Assembly (NCBI GenBank): GCA_028289195.1
Contig: JANQQR010000005.1
Span: 186,001-250,000, forward strand
DNA: 64,000 bases
Direction of reading: 5' to 3'
Source of the DNA: Phycisphaerales bacterium
GTDB taxonomy: Bacteria > Planctomycetota > Phycisphaerae > Phycisphaerales > UBA1924
Numbering within the stretch: the first letter of the stretch is position 1; every line of letters begins with the position of its first letter. Both the position numbers and the translations under genes were made by a program. Under the pieces are notes generated by a model, which was given only the letters and a program-made list of their open reading frames with translations, searched no databases and was not told the origin of the DNA. Below are positions 42,147 through 50,202 of the stretch, in pieces.

Positions 42147-43961
42147 GTGAGATTCACACGCACGACTATCGGGGCATGCGCGATCGCGACCAGCGCGATG
42201 GCTGTGCCGGCTCTGGCCGAGACGCAGGAATCCGCGATCCTGAGCGATGTCGAGGTCATAGGCGGGCTCGGCGACCCGCTGAACGAAGAGCGGACGATCA
42301 ACCTCACCGGCGGGTACGCCGCCGGCGCGGTGCACGCGATCTTCACGTGGGACAACACCAGCGGCCTGTCGCACCCGTTCTACGCCGAGGCGGTGTTCCG
42401 CCGGGCGGCGCCCTTCGCCGAGATCACGTTCGACCTGAACCGTGACTTTGGTCTCGATCCGGTGCCGCCGGGAGAGACCCTGTACGGCGCGACGATCAAC
42501 TTCGACGGCATCGACCCGGCCGGGGAGTGGACGATCGAGTTCTACGCGTGGAACGACCTGACCCCCGGCGTGGACCTCACGCTGCCCACGCTCGAGTTTC
42601 TCTTCGAAGACCAGTCGGTCGTCTCCAACGGCGCCGACATGACGCTGTGCCAGGTGTACGGGCTGACGATGAACTCGGGGACCGGCCTGGCGCGCGAGGG
42701 CGACATGGTCGGCCTCACACTGGGCACGACGAGTTGGAACATCGGCGAGCGCAACCTGATCTGGATCGCCCAGCCCGACCCGCGCCACCCGATGATCGCG
42801 ATGAACATCTACCGGCTGTCGCAGGGACGCTTCCAGCAGATCGGTCTCAGCTGGGTGAAGCACGGGTTCTTCGCCCTGAGCAACACCCAGTGCGGCGGGT
42901 TCTGCAACGGGACGAACGGCCAGTTCCTCGGTGTCGGCTGCACCGATACCTACTCACCAGGCACGAACGCCAACCAGAACGGCCTCGGGCCGCGGTTCGA
43001 GATCGATCCGTGGACCGGCGTGTACGACCACCCGACGTCGATCCTCGAGAACGGGATCCCCGGGGGCGACACCAACGTCACCCGGCGCATCCAGGTGCAC
43101 GACGACGACCTGGACCCCACACTCAACCCCGGCGCGTCGTACTTCATGGAGGGGTTCTACATCACCGGTGACGACGGCGATGTGATGAACAACGCGGCGC
43201 ACAAGCCGTTCACGGTCGCCGGGCAGACCCCGGCCCAGCAGTGGATCTTCGGGCAGTCGTCGCAGACCACCGCCCCCGAGCCGGGCTTCGCGGTCAAGGC
43301 GTGGGCCGAGAGCACCGGCGCCCGCCAGACGATGCTCGCCCAGGAATTGCCGGTCAACGAACTCACCTCGCCCGACGGGCGCTGCCTGCTGATCTCCAGC
43401 GTGACCGACAACATGGACGGCACTTGGCGCTACGAATATGCCCTGCTGAACATCGACATGGCGCGCCAGGTCGGCAGCTTCGAGATCGAGGCCTCGCCGG
43501 GCGTGACCATCTCCGGCATCGGGTCCTACGCGCCGATGCACCACGACGAACCCACGAACGTCCCGGTCGCCGACGGCGGTGTGCCGATCGACAACGCGCC
43601 CTGGTCCGGCACGCGCGAGGCATCGACCGTGCGCTGGGAGACGACCACCAACCCGCTGCGCTGGGGCACGCTGATGAACTTCTGGTTCGATGCGGACACC
43701 GGCCCGGCCGACGGCGCTGTCGACCTAGGGCTGTTCACATCGGGCATGGTCACGGGCGTGTCGGGAACGACCGATGCGCCGGCGATCTTCTTCTGCCTCG
43801 GCGACGCCGACGGGAGCGGGACGGTCGACTTTGCCGACGTCACGACGATCCTCACCCAGTGGGGGAACTCCGGGCCCCAGGGCGACTCGAACAACGACGG
43901 GTCGGTCAACTTCGCCGACATCACCGAGACGCTCGCCAACTGGCTGGCCACCTGCCCGTAG
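42147..43961 (+). CDS. Secreted dockerin-like-domain protein, copy 2
   Basis: 604 residues from GTG. A tandem paralogue of the preceding gene, with identical landmarks in order: N-L-T-G-G-Y-A-A-G-x-V-H, G-T-T-S-W-N-I-G-E-R-N-L-I-W, R-H-P-M-I-A-M-N, C-G-G-F-C-N, H-D-D-D-L-D-P, E-L-P-V-N-E-L-T-S-P-D-G-R-C-L-L. The C-terminal loops are D-A-D-G-S-G-T-V-D-F-A-D and D-S-N-N-D-G-S-V-N-F-A-D, and the end is T-C-P. The signal peptide is short (A-V-P-A-L-A-E). Core function unknown. Exported and possibly calcium-dependent through the dockerin-like loops. Confidence 0.85.
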   Translation: MRFTRTTIGACAIATSAMAVPALAETQESAILSDVEVIGGLGDPLNEERTINLTGGYAAGAVHAIFTWDNTSGLSHPFYAEAVFRRAAPFAEITFDLNRDFGLDPVPPGETLYGATINFDGIDPAGEWTIEFYAWNDLTPGVDLTLPTLEFLFEDQSVVSNGADMTLCQVYGLTMNSGTGLAREGDMVGLTLGTTSWNIGERNLIWIAQPDPRHPMIAMNIYRLSQGRFQQIGLSWVKHGFFALSNTQCGGFCNGTNGQFLGVGCTDTYSPGTNANQNGLGPRFEIDPWTGVYDHPTSILENGIPGGDTNVTRRIQVHDDDLDPTLNPGASYFMEGFYITGDDGDVMNNAAHKPFTVAGQTPAQQWIFGQSSQTTAPEPGFAVKAWAESTGARQTMLAQELPVNELTSPDGRCLLISSVTDNMDGTWRYEYALLNIDMARQVGSFEIEASPGVTISGIGSYAPMHHDEPTNVPVADGGVPIDNAPWSGTREASTVRWETTTNPLRWGTLMNFWFDADTGPADGAVDLGLFTSGMVTGVSGTTDAPAIFFCLGDADGSGTVDFADVTTILTQWGNSGPQGDSNNDGSVNFADITETLANWLATCP

Positions 43962-44029
43962 ACGGGCCGCCCCCGGGGGTGGTTGGGGACGCCGATAACG
44001 GCCCTCCGAGGTCCGGAGAAGCGCGCCGC

Positions 44030-44035
44030 TAGGAT
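44030..44035 (+). promoter_or_regulatory. TAGGAT box 7 bases before the small charged protein gene
   Basis: TAGGAT, 7 bases, ATG (44043), no Shine-Dalgarno. Candidate leaderless promoter for the 44043-44958 pair. Confidence 0.5.
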
Positions 44036-44042
44036 GGCGTTC

Positions 44043-44276
44043 ATGGAAAGGCCCCCGCGCAAGACATTCATGCGCAGCTTCGGCGAGTTTGTGGGGCATA
44101 TTGTGCACGGGGTCCGCACAGACCCCGCGAAGGACACCGGCGCCCGCCGGGAGGTCCGACGCGAAGTGGAGCAGGAAGAGCGGCGCACGACGGACGGCCG
44201 TAAGGTGACGCTCAGGCGGACAACGATCGAAGAGGTGGAGATCGAAGGCGATGAACCCGATGCACCCGACCGCTGA
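44043..44276 (+). CDS. Small highly charged conserved-looking protein
   Basis: 77 residues from the ATG at 44043; the in-frame start at 43983 lies upstream of the candidate promoter. It opens with F-M-R-S-F-G-E-F-V-G-H-I-V-H-G-V-R-T-D-P, an amphipathic helix. It continues with alternating Arg/Glu (R-R-E-V-R-R-E-V-E-Q-E-E-R-R) and T-L-R-R-T-T-I-E-E-V-E. There is no signal peptide or metal motif. I do not know the family by name, though similar short proteins occur in planctomycetes as I recall. It overlaps the lipoprotein gene by 26 bases, so the two are probably co-expressed. Confidence 0.7.
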   Translation: MERPPRKTFMRSFGEFVGHIVHGVRTDPAKDTGARREVRREVEQEERRTTDGRKVTLRRTTIEEVEIEGDEPDAPDR

Positions 44277-44958
44277 CGCAACGACCAACCAGAGCCCGAT
44301 CCGCGCCCGCCTCCGGCGCCTGCTGCTCGCCGGCGCCCTGGTGATCACCGGCGCCTCCGGCTCGGGCTGCTTCACGCAGGCGGCGGTCTCCGACACGACG
44401 CCGCTCTATCAGGGCGGCCTCGCAGCGTCGATCTTCACCGCCGGCGCGATGGGCGTCGGCATCGGCATCATCCCGCGCGACCCGCACCAGTCCGGCCCGC
44501 GCGTGGAGTTCCGCAACGAGGCCGAGGTGCCCGTGCAGGTCCGCTACTGGGTCGGCAAGGCGGACGGCATGAGCGCCCGCGGCGTGCGGGAGATGCGCAC
44601 GCGCTCCGACTGGGCGTTCGTCGCCCAGCCCGGCGAGACCGTCGTCGTCCGCATCGGACGCAAGAGTTGGAACACCTCCAACGCCGACGCCGTCGTGTGG
44701 GTGCGCGTCGATCAGGGCGCGGGCATGACCCCGCCCGAGGGCGAGCGCACCGCGTGGTGGACCGGCAGCGACGATCCCTCGTGGTACGAGGCGACCGGCA
44801 CGCTGCCCCTGGTCTGGAGCGTCAGCGGCGACGAGCAGGGCGTGTTCCCCGAGCAGGCCGGCTTCGAGTCGTTCATCTCGCTCCCCGAAGAGCTCTGGAT
44901 CCCGGGCAACAACGGCGACTACCCGGTCTACGACATGAGCTTCTTCGCGGGCAAATGA
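44251..44958 (+). CDS. Predicted lipoprotein, unknown function
   Basis: 235 residues. A long n-region rich in Pro/Thr/Arg is followed by the core L-L-L-A-G-A-L-V-I-T-G-A and a lipobox-like S-G-C40. The mature part begins F-T-Q-A-A-V, contains a Gly-rich hydrophobic stretch (A-A-S-I-F-T-A-G-A-M-G-V-G-I-G-I), and then a beta-sandwich-like domain (V-E-F-R-N-E-A-E-V-P-V-Q-V-R-Y-W and V-A-Q-P-G-E-T-V-V-V-R-I-G). The V-P-V-Q-V-R-Y-W to P-G-E-T-V pattern resembles small Ig-like accessory domains. No enzyme motif. The start overlaps the preceding gene in another frame. Confidence 0.75.
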   Translation: MNPMHPTADATTNQSPIRARLRRLLLAGALVITGASGSGCFTQAAVSDTTPLYQGGLAASIFTAGAMGVGIGIIPRDPHQSGPRVEFRNEAEVPVQVRYWVGKADGMSARGVREMRTRSDWAFVAQPGETVVVRIGRKSWNTSNADAVVWVRVDQGAGMTPPEGERTAWWTGSDDPSWYEATGTLPLVWSVSGDEQGVFPEQAGFESFISLPEELWIPGNNGDYPVYDMSFFAGK

Positions 44959-44969
44959 GCGCTCCGCGA

Positions 44970-44975
44970 TAGAGT
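44970..44975 (+). promoter_or_regulatory. TAGAGT box 6 bases before the outer-membrane protein gene
   Basis: TAGAGT, 6 bases, ATG (44982), no Shine-Dalgarno. Lies in the 23-base gap after the lipoprotein gene. Confidence 0.5.
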
Positions 44976-44981
44976 GGGGCG

Positions 44982-45725
44982 ATGACGCCCCCGCGATCGA
45001 TAGCCCAACGAATCACCGCGATCATCTGCCTGGCGATCGCTTCGCCCGCGATCGCAGAGGATGGCGACGCCATCCCCTCGCACCTCGCGCGTCTGGAATT
45101 CGTCCAGCCACGCCAGGAGCCGGTCGCCGAGCACACTCGCGTGCAGTTCGGCGATCCCGGCGCCAGGCACCGGCCGGCGGGATACTTCGCGCGGATCTCC
45201 GGCATGTCTGTCGAGCTCGACGACGACGCCGACCTGCGTGGCGGGGGCAGCGTCGATACGGAGACCGGCTTCGGCCTTTCGTTCGGCGCCGGGTTCAAGC
45301 ACCCCGAGATGCCGCTGGTCATCGAGGTCGAGTACCTGTTCCGGCGCTTCGAGACCGAGCGCTACACCGACCCCGAGACCGGTGAGCGGGGCGACAATCG
45401 CATGACCTCCCACATCTTCGCCGCGAACCTCCTGTTCGACGCGCCGGCGATCGCCGGCCCGGTGGGCGTCTACGCCGGCGCGGGGATCGGCTTCCGGATC
45501 AGCCAGTTCTCGTTCAGCACCTCCAGCACCGGGCAGAGCGGCACGCAGGTCAGCGGCGAGGACCTCTACTGGCAGGCGATGGGCGGCCTGACGATCACGC
45601 TCCAGGAGCACATGCAGCTCTACGGGGGCGTGCGCTGGGTCGACGGGGGCGACCAGCGGAACGGCTCGCTGACCGTCGACACGCAGTCGTTCAGCATCGA
45701 GGTCGGGTTCCGCTTCTATTTCTGA
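44982..45725 (+). CDS. Outer-membrane beta-barrel protein (OmpA/OmpW-like size)
   Basis: 247 residues. A signal peptide is cut near S-P-A-I-A-E. After a 50-residue polar stretch, about eight amphipathic strands alternate hydrophobic and polar residues (G-F-G-L-S-F-G-A-G-F, L-V-I-E-V-E-Y-L-F, V-G-V-Y-A-G-A-G-I-G-F, L-Y-G-G-V-R-W-V). The protein ends S-I-E-V-G-F-R-F-Y-F, a classic C-terminal aromatic beta-signal for barrel assembly. A Ser/Thr/Gly-rich loop (S-T-S-S-T-G-Q-S-G-T) would be extracellular. This supports a Gram-negative-type outer membrane in the organism. The transported or bound partner is unknown. Confidence 0.82.
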   Translation: MTPPRSIAQRITAIICLAIASPAIAEDGDAIPSHLARLEFVQPRQEPVAEHTRVQFGDPGARHRPAGYFARISGMSVELDDDADLRGGGSVDTETGFGLSFGAGFKHPEMPLVIEVEYLFRRFETERYTDPETGERGDNRMTSHIFAANLLFDAPAIAGPVGVYAGAGIGFRISQFSFSTSSTGQSGTQVSGEDLYWQAMGGLTITLQEHMQLYGGVRWVDGGDQRNGSLTVDTQSFSIEVGFRFYF

Positions 45726-45777
45726 TCCGCTCCGGGTCCTCCGAGGCCTTCGGCGTCGCCCCGGGGCCTCCCCCCGC

Positions 45778-45783
45778 TAGAAT
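45778..45783 (+). promoter_or_regulatory. Candidate -10 box (TAGAAT) of nuoF
   Basis: TAGAAT about 70 bases before the chosen ATG of nuoF, in the only gap before it (45726-45852). No clear -35. Confidence 0.4.
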
Positions 45784-45852
45784 CGCTCCCGCCGGCCCCC
45801 GCGAATGCGCAGGGGCGGCGATGGCCTCGCGGAAAGGGCGGTTTTCGAGCAC

Positions 45853-47232
45853 ATGACCTGGCAGCACAAGATGAAGGCCCCGGCGCTCACCAAGCGCATC
45901 CCCTGCAAGCCGTGGGGCGACCCCAAGGACCGGCACATCGTCCGCTGGGACGAGTACATCAAGACCGGCGGGTACGAGTCGCTCAAGAAGGCCATCGAGA
46001 TGAAGCCCGACGAGCTCGTCGGCATGGTCAAGGACAGCGGCCTGCGCGGACGCGGCGGCGCGGGCTTCCCAACCGGCCTGAAGTGGACCTTCCTGCCCAA
46101 GCCCGAAGACGAGTCCGACCCCGGCATGCGCTACCTGGCGATCAACGCCGACGAGAGCGAGCCGGGCACGTTCAAGGACCGCCTCATCATGGACTTCGAT
46201 CCCCACCTCATGCTCGAGGGGATCGCGATCTGCTGCTACGCCTGCCGCCTGAGCAAGGCGTACATCTACATCCGGGGCGAGTACTACCACCAGGCGATGA
46301 TGGTCGAGCAGGCCATCAAGGAGGCCTACGACAATGGCATCTTCGGGTCCAAGGGCCTGCTCGGCGGCGCATCGACCGGCGCCGGCGGCGCGTGGCCCGT
46401 CGAGTGCTACCTCCATCGCGGCGCGGGCGCCTACATCTGCGGCGAGGAGACCGGCCTGCTCGAATCGCTCGAGGGCAAGCGCGGGTGGCCGCGCATCAAG
46501 CCGCCGTTCCCCGCGGTGAAGGGCCTGTTCGGCAAGCCGACGATCATCAACAACGTCGAGACGCTCGCGCACCTGCCGAGCATCGTGGAAGAGGGCGCCG
46601 ACTGGTTCAAGACCCAGGGCGTCGAGAACAGCTTCGGCACCAAGCTCTTCGGTGTGTCCGGGCACGTCGAGGAGCCCGGCCTGTTCGAGTTCGACCTGGG
46701 CATCCCCCTGAGCACGATCATCGAGGACTACTGCGGCGGGATGCGCAACGGCAAAAAGTTCAAGGGCGCGATCGCCGGCGGCGTCTCCACCGGCATCCTG
46801 GGCCCCGATCAGTACGACGCCGAGATGGATTTCGACATCGGGCGCAAGTACAACGTGCTCGGCCTGGGAACCGCCTGCCCCACGGTGTTCGACGAGGACA
46901 CCGACATGGTCGCGGTGGCCCGCAACATCGCCCGCTTCTTCAAGCACGAATCCTGCGGCCAGTGCACACCCTGTCGCGAGGGATCCGGCTGGCTGTACCA
47001 GCTGCTCAGCCGCATCGAGAGCGGGAGCGGGCGCACGAAGGACCTGGATCTGACGCTCGAGATCGCCACCAGCATGGGCGCCATGCCCGGCACGACGATC
47101 TGCGGCCTGGCCGACGGCAACAACTGGGCCGTGCGCACGATCGTGAACAAGTACCGCGACGAGTTCGAGGCCCGCGTGAAGCCGACCTACGTGCCGGTGA
47201 CGATGACGGTGGGCGCGGCGGCGAACGCCTGA
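45853..47232 (+). CDS. nuoF: NADH-quinone oxidoreductase subunit F (51 kDa)
   Basis: 459 residues from the ATG at 45853; the ATG at 45805 adds a charged stretch not typical of the family. NuoF binds NADH, FMN and the N3 [4Fe-4S] cluster. The nucleotide motifs G-R-G-G-A-G-F-P-T-G-L-K-W and N-A-D-E-S-E-P-G-T are near the N-terminus, then G-A-Y-I-C-G-E-E-T and R-P-x-x-P-P-F-P-A-type region (here R-I-K-P-P-F-P-A). The cluster ligands are C368-G-Q-C371-T-P-C374 and C417. Length normal. It stands apart from nuoE and nuoD and is followed 53 bases later by an unrelated hydrolase. Confidence 0.97.
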   Translation: MTWQHKMKAPALTKRIPCKPWGDPKDRHIVRWDEYIKTGGYESLKKAIEMKPDELVGMVKDSGLRGRGGAGFPTGLKWTFLPKPEDESDPGMRYLAINADESEPGTFKDRLIMDFDPHLMLEGIAICCYACRLSKAYIYIRGEYYHQAMMVEQAIKEAYDNGIFGSKGLLGGASTGAGGAWPVECYLHRGAGAYICGEETGLLESLEGKRGWPRIKPPFPAVKGLFGKPTIINNVETLAHLPSIVEEGADWFKTQGVENSFGTKLFGVSGHVEEPGLFEFDLGIPLSTIIEDYCGGMRNGKKFKGAIAGGVSTGILGPDQYDAEMDFDIGRKYNVLGLGTACPTVFDEDTDMVAVARNIARFFKHESCGQCTPCREGSGWLYQLLSRIESGSGRTKDLDLTLEIATSMGAMPGTTICGLADGNNWAVRTIVNKYRDEFEARVKPTYVPVTMTVGAAANA

Positions 47233-47285
47233 GCGGGTGTTCCGGCCGCACTCGGTCGATCAATCGAGAACCCGGGAGCACTCCC

Positions 47286-48455
47286 ATGCTCGCTCGCATG
47301 CTGATCGTGGTGTCGATTCTCGCGGCACCGGCCCTCGCCCAGCAGCCGTACCAGCCTCCCCAGACGCCCGTTCCGCCCTTCCCCTACGAAGAGGCTGAGG
47401 TAAAGGTCGTCAGCGATGTCACCGGCGAGGAAGTCACGCTCGCGGGCGCGCTGGTGATCCCGGGCGAGCTCGACGAAGGCTTCGAATCGCTCGCGAACGA
47501 CGACGGCCGGCACCCGTGCGTCGTCCTGCTCACCGGCTCGGGCAGCCAGGACAGGAACTCCAAGATCGCGCTCCACAAGCCGTTCGCGGTGATCGCGGAC
47601 CACCTAGCCCGTCGCGGCATCGCCTCGCTGCGCCTCGACGACCGCGGCATGGGCGAATCCGAGGGCCAGCTCGCGCTGATGACGCTGGAGGACCTGGCGA
47701 AGGAGGCGCTCGTCCGCGCCTCGTTCTGCGCGGCGCACGAATCGATCGATCCCGCGCGCATCGCGATCGTCGGCCACAGCCAGGGCGCCGTCGTCGGCGC
47801 GATGGCATGCGCGATCGACAGCGAGGAATCCAGCGGCATCGTCGATCTGTGCGTCATGCTCGCGGGCTTCGGCTGCAACGGCGTCGAGCTGCTGCGCGAG
47901 CAGAACCGTGCGCTGATGGAAGCCGGCGGCATGGAAGCCGAGCGCATCGAGAAGTTGGTGGCGCTCCACGACGCGTTCCTGGCAACCCTGGAGTCCGGCG
48001 CGCCGCAGGTGGACGTGCGCGAGGCGCTGCTCAACCTGGCGCGGGCGCAGCTGCTGGCGTCGAGGGAGGGGGGCGAGATCCCCGAGGCGCAGGCCAAGGC
48101 GGTCGAACGCGTCGCCGAGCGCCAGAGCGCCGCGATGGTCACGCCCCTGATGCAATCGCTGGCGAGCGAGGAACCGGCCGAGTGGCTCGGGCGCGTCGAC
48201 CAGCCCGTGCTTGCGCTGTTCGCCGAGTTCGATCTGCAGGTCGTCGCAGCGCCGAATGCCGAGCGCATCGGCGCCGCCCTCGAAGAAGGCGGGAACGAGG
48301 ATGTCACGCTCGTCACGCTCCGCGGCCTCAACCACCTGTTCCAGCCGACGAGCACCGGGCTGCCGTCCGAATACGGGATTCAGCCCGAGACGTTCGCGCC
48401 CTCGGCGCTCGACACGCTCAGCGCGTGGCTGATCGAGCGGTTCTCGGACATCTGA
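47286..48455 (+). CDS. Secreted alpha/beta hydrolase
   Basis: 389 residues. A GGGAGC site lies before the ATG at 47286. A signal peptide lies in residues 1-19 (A-P-A-L-A-Q). The N-terminal strand domain precedes L-L-T-G-S-G-S-Q-D-R-N, typical of the periplasmic esterase-like family, with the oxyanion region nearby. The nucleophile elbow is G-H-S165-Q-G. The acid is probably the Asp in F-A-E-F-D, and the base the His in G-L-N-H-L-F. A helical cap insert (about 200-300) is rich in Ala/Glu. Substrate is unknown, most likely an ester or peptide. The 54-base gap from nuoF and a separate start site argue that it is not part of complex I. Confidence 0.85.
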   Translation: MLARMLIVVSILAAPALAQQPYQPPQTPVPPFPYEEAEVKVVSDVTGEEVTLAGALVIPGELDEGFESLANDDGRHPCVVLLTGSGSQDRNSKIALHKPFAVIADHLARRGIASLRLDDRGMGESEGQLALMTLEDLAKEALVRASFCAAHESIDPARIAIVGHSQGAVVGAMACAIDSEESSGIVDLCVMLAGFGCNGVELLREQNRALMEAGGMEAERIEKLVALHDAFLATLESGAPQVDVREALLNLARAQLLASREGGEIPEAQAKAVERVAERQSAAMVTPLMQSLASEEPAEWLGRVDQPVLALFAEFDLQVVAAPNAERIGAALEEGGNEDVTLVTLRGLNHLFQPTSTGLPSEYGIQPETFAPSALDTLSAWLIERFSDI

Positions 48456-48604
48456 GCGGGGATCCGGGTTCTGACGCCTGGGTCATCGCGGTATTCGGTG
48501 ACGTCGGGCCGCAGGGCTCGACTCTGTTCGCCGCCTATCCCACCCTACCTAGGATTCACGGGCGTCCGTCGTCGGTCGCCCATTCCAGGGCTCAGGAGCC
48601 GTAC

Positions 48605-50104
48605 ATGTCTTCAGGCACGCTTCATCGTCGTTCTCTCGGGCGCCTCGGCGCGGGCATCGTGCTCGCGATCGGCGCGGCGCTCGTCGGCAGCCCCGCGTGC
48701 GCCGGTGTCTCGTCGTTCGGCGGCTCCATCCAGGAATCGTCGAGCGTCGAGCCGATCCTGAGCTGGCCCGATATCAGCGCCTTCAAGCTCGAGCAGGGCA
48801 AGGGCACGATCGGCATCCGCGTCGATCGCAACCCCGAGCACGTCGACCACGTGATCTTCCGCTTCTCGCGCCCGGTGCTGGTCGACGGGCGTGCGCTGAC
48901 ACAGGCGCGCGTCACCGAGTCCCTCCGGGGCGACCCGTTCAATTCCGGTCTGCAGGCCGACTACTACGTCGTGGCGATCGACATGTACAAGGCGTCGACG
49001 GTCAAGGTCGAGGCCGTGCTCGTGCGCAGCAAGGAAGCCACCGCCGCGGCGAGGCGTGGCTGGTCGATTCTCGAAGACGGCTTCGAGGCGCGCCGCGTCA
49101 AGATCGGCGACGGCGTGTACGAGGGCGCCGATCCGGTCGAGCCCTACGACGGCCCGAGGTATCTCTGGACCCGCTCGGGCAAGAGCGGCAAGAAGGTCGA
49201 TCTCGGCAGCGCGCCGATCGCCGAGAACATCATCATCATCTACGAGCACTGGTTCCCCGAGTCGCCCTTTTACTGGCGCGACCAGGTGCTCGGCGGGGGC
49301 ATCCCCCAGCTCGCCGACCTCGAGGCGCACAAGGCGAGCATCGGCAAGGTGCTCGACAAGCACATCCCCGACCGCAACTTCGACGGGTGGGTCGTGCTCG
49401 ACTACGAGGAACTCGTGCCGGACTGGGAATCGGCCGCCGAAGAGGCACGCCACGATTCGCTCGCCCTCGTGGTCGAACGCCACGGGAGGATGTCGAAGCG
49501 CGAGACCGAACGCATCGCCGAGGAGGAGTACGAGGCCGCCGCCGGTGAGTTCCTGCTCACGACGCTCCGGATGTGCCAGGACCTGCGACCGAAGGCGAAG
49601 ATCGGGTTCTTCGGTCTGATGTCGGTGTACAACTCCCGCATCCACAACTTCGAGATCTCCGATGCGGGCATGGCGCTCATCGACGAGGTCGATGTGTTCT
49701 ACCCGAGCTTCTACGCCCGCAAGAAGAGCGTGGACGACTCACGCCGGCCCGGCAAGGACGAGTGGAAGGCCAAGACCTACCGCTACAAGATCAAGCGCGA
49801 GATGGGCATGATGGCCGACGTCGCCGGTGATCGCCCGATGATCGTGTTCACCTGGCTGCTCTACCACAACCTCAACGAGCGCTACGGCCTGACCCCGGTC
49901 GCCAAGCGTGACCTCGAGATCATGTTCACCGAGCCGTTCAAGCACGGCGCCGACGCCATCGCCGTCTGGGGCCACGCCGACGACGATCGCCAGGCCGACT
50001 GGTACGAGAAGCTCGTCAAGAAGCAGGCCAAGAAGATCATGGCCAAGCAGATCAAGGAACTGGACCGGGCGAAGATCGACGGCAAGGAGCCCGGGACGCG
50101 CTAG
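48605..50104 (+). CDS. Secreted GH56-like (hyaluronidase-fold) protein
   Basis: 499 residues. AGGAG stands before the ATG at 48605, and a signal peptide ends near P-A-C-A-G. An N-terminal beta domain (about 35-200) is followed by a TIM-barrel region matching animal hyaluronidases in order. W-V-V-L-D266-Y-E268-E-L-V-P-D-W corresponds to their I-D-W-E-x-W-R-P-x-W catalytic segment (Asp and Glu kept). Then come a helix ending L-R-P-K-A-K-I-G-F-F-G, V-Y-N-S, F-Y366-P-S-F-Y, W-L-L-Y-H-N-L-N and A-D-A-I-A-V-W-G-H. By homology it would hydrolyse a beta-1,4 N-acetylhexosamine link, but the Arg of W-R-P is replaced. The assignment rests on remembered family motifs. Confidence 0.62.
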   Translation: MSSGTLHRRSLGRLGAGIVLAIGAALVGSPACAGVSSFGGSIQESSSVEPILSWPDISAFKLEQGKGTIGIRVDRNPEHVDHVIFRFSRPVLVDGRALTQARVTESLRGDPFNSGLQADYYVVAIDMYKASTVKVEAVLVRSKEATAAARRGWSILEDGFEARRVKIGDGVYEGADPVEPYDGPRYLWTRSGKSGKKVDLGSAPIAENIIIIYEHWFPESPFYWRDQVLGGGIPQLADLEAHKASIGKVLDKHIPDRNFDGWVVLDYEELVPDWESAAEEARHDSLALVVERHGRMSKRETERIAEEEYEAAAGEFLLTTLRMCQDLRPKAKIGFFGLMSVYNSRIHNFEISDAGMALIDEVDVFYPSFYARKKSVDDSRRPGKDEWKAKTYRYKIKREMGMMADVAGDRPMIVFTWLLYHNLNERYGLTPVAKRDLEIMFTEPFKHGADAIAVWGHADDDRQADWYEKLVKKQAKKIMAKQIKELDRAKIDGKEPGTR

Positions 50105-50202
50105 GCCGGCCCCGCTCCGGGCTGTTGGTTGGGTGCCCGCCCGCGGGCTACAATCCGCCCGGACCAGGACCGAGGCGTCCGGCCCGCGACGACGACCCAC
50201 GA

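Noticed and set aside
38771-42358. 1195-codon open frame on the minus strand across paralogue L, nuoE and dockerin-like gene 1
   Set aside because: It runs antisense to three recognisable genes with clear motifs. Long mirror frames are expected in GC-rich DNA with strong third-position bias. Its translation is low-complexity His/Arg/Val/Asp-rich.
40226-43961. Cellulosome component
   Set aside because: The dockerin-like loops are single C-terminal tags with no cohesin or scaffoldin nearby. Such tags are widespread on exported Phycisphaerae proteins.
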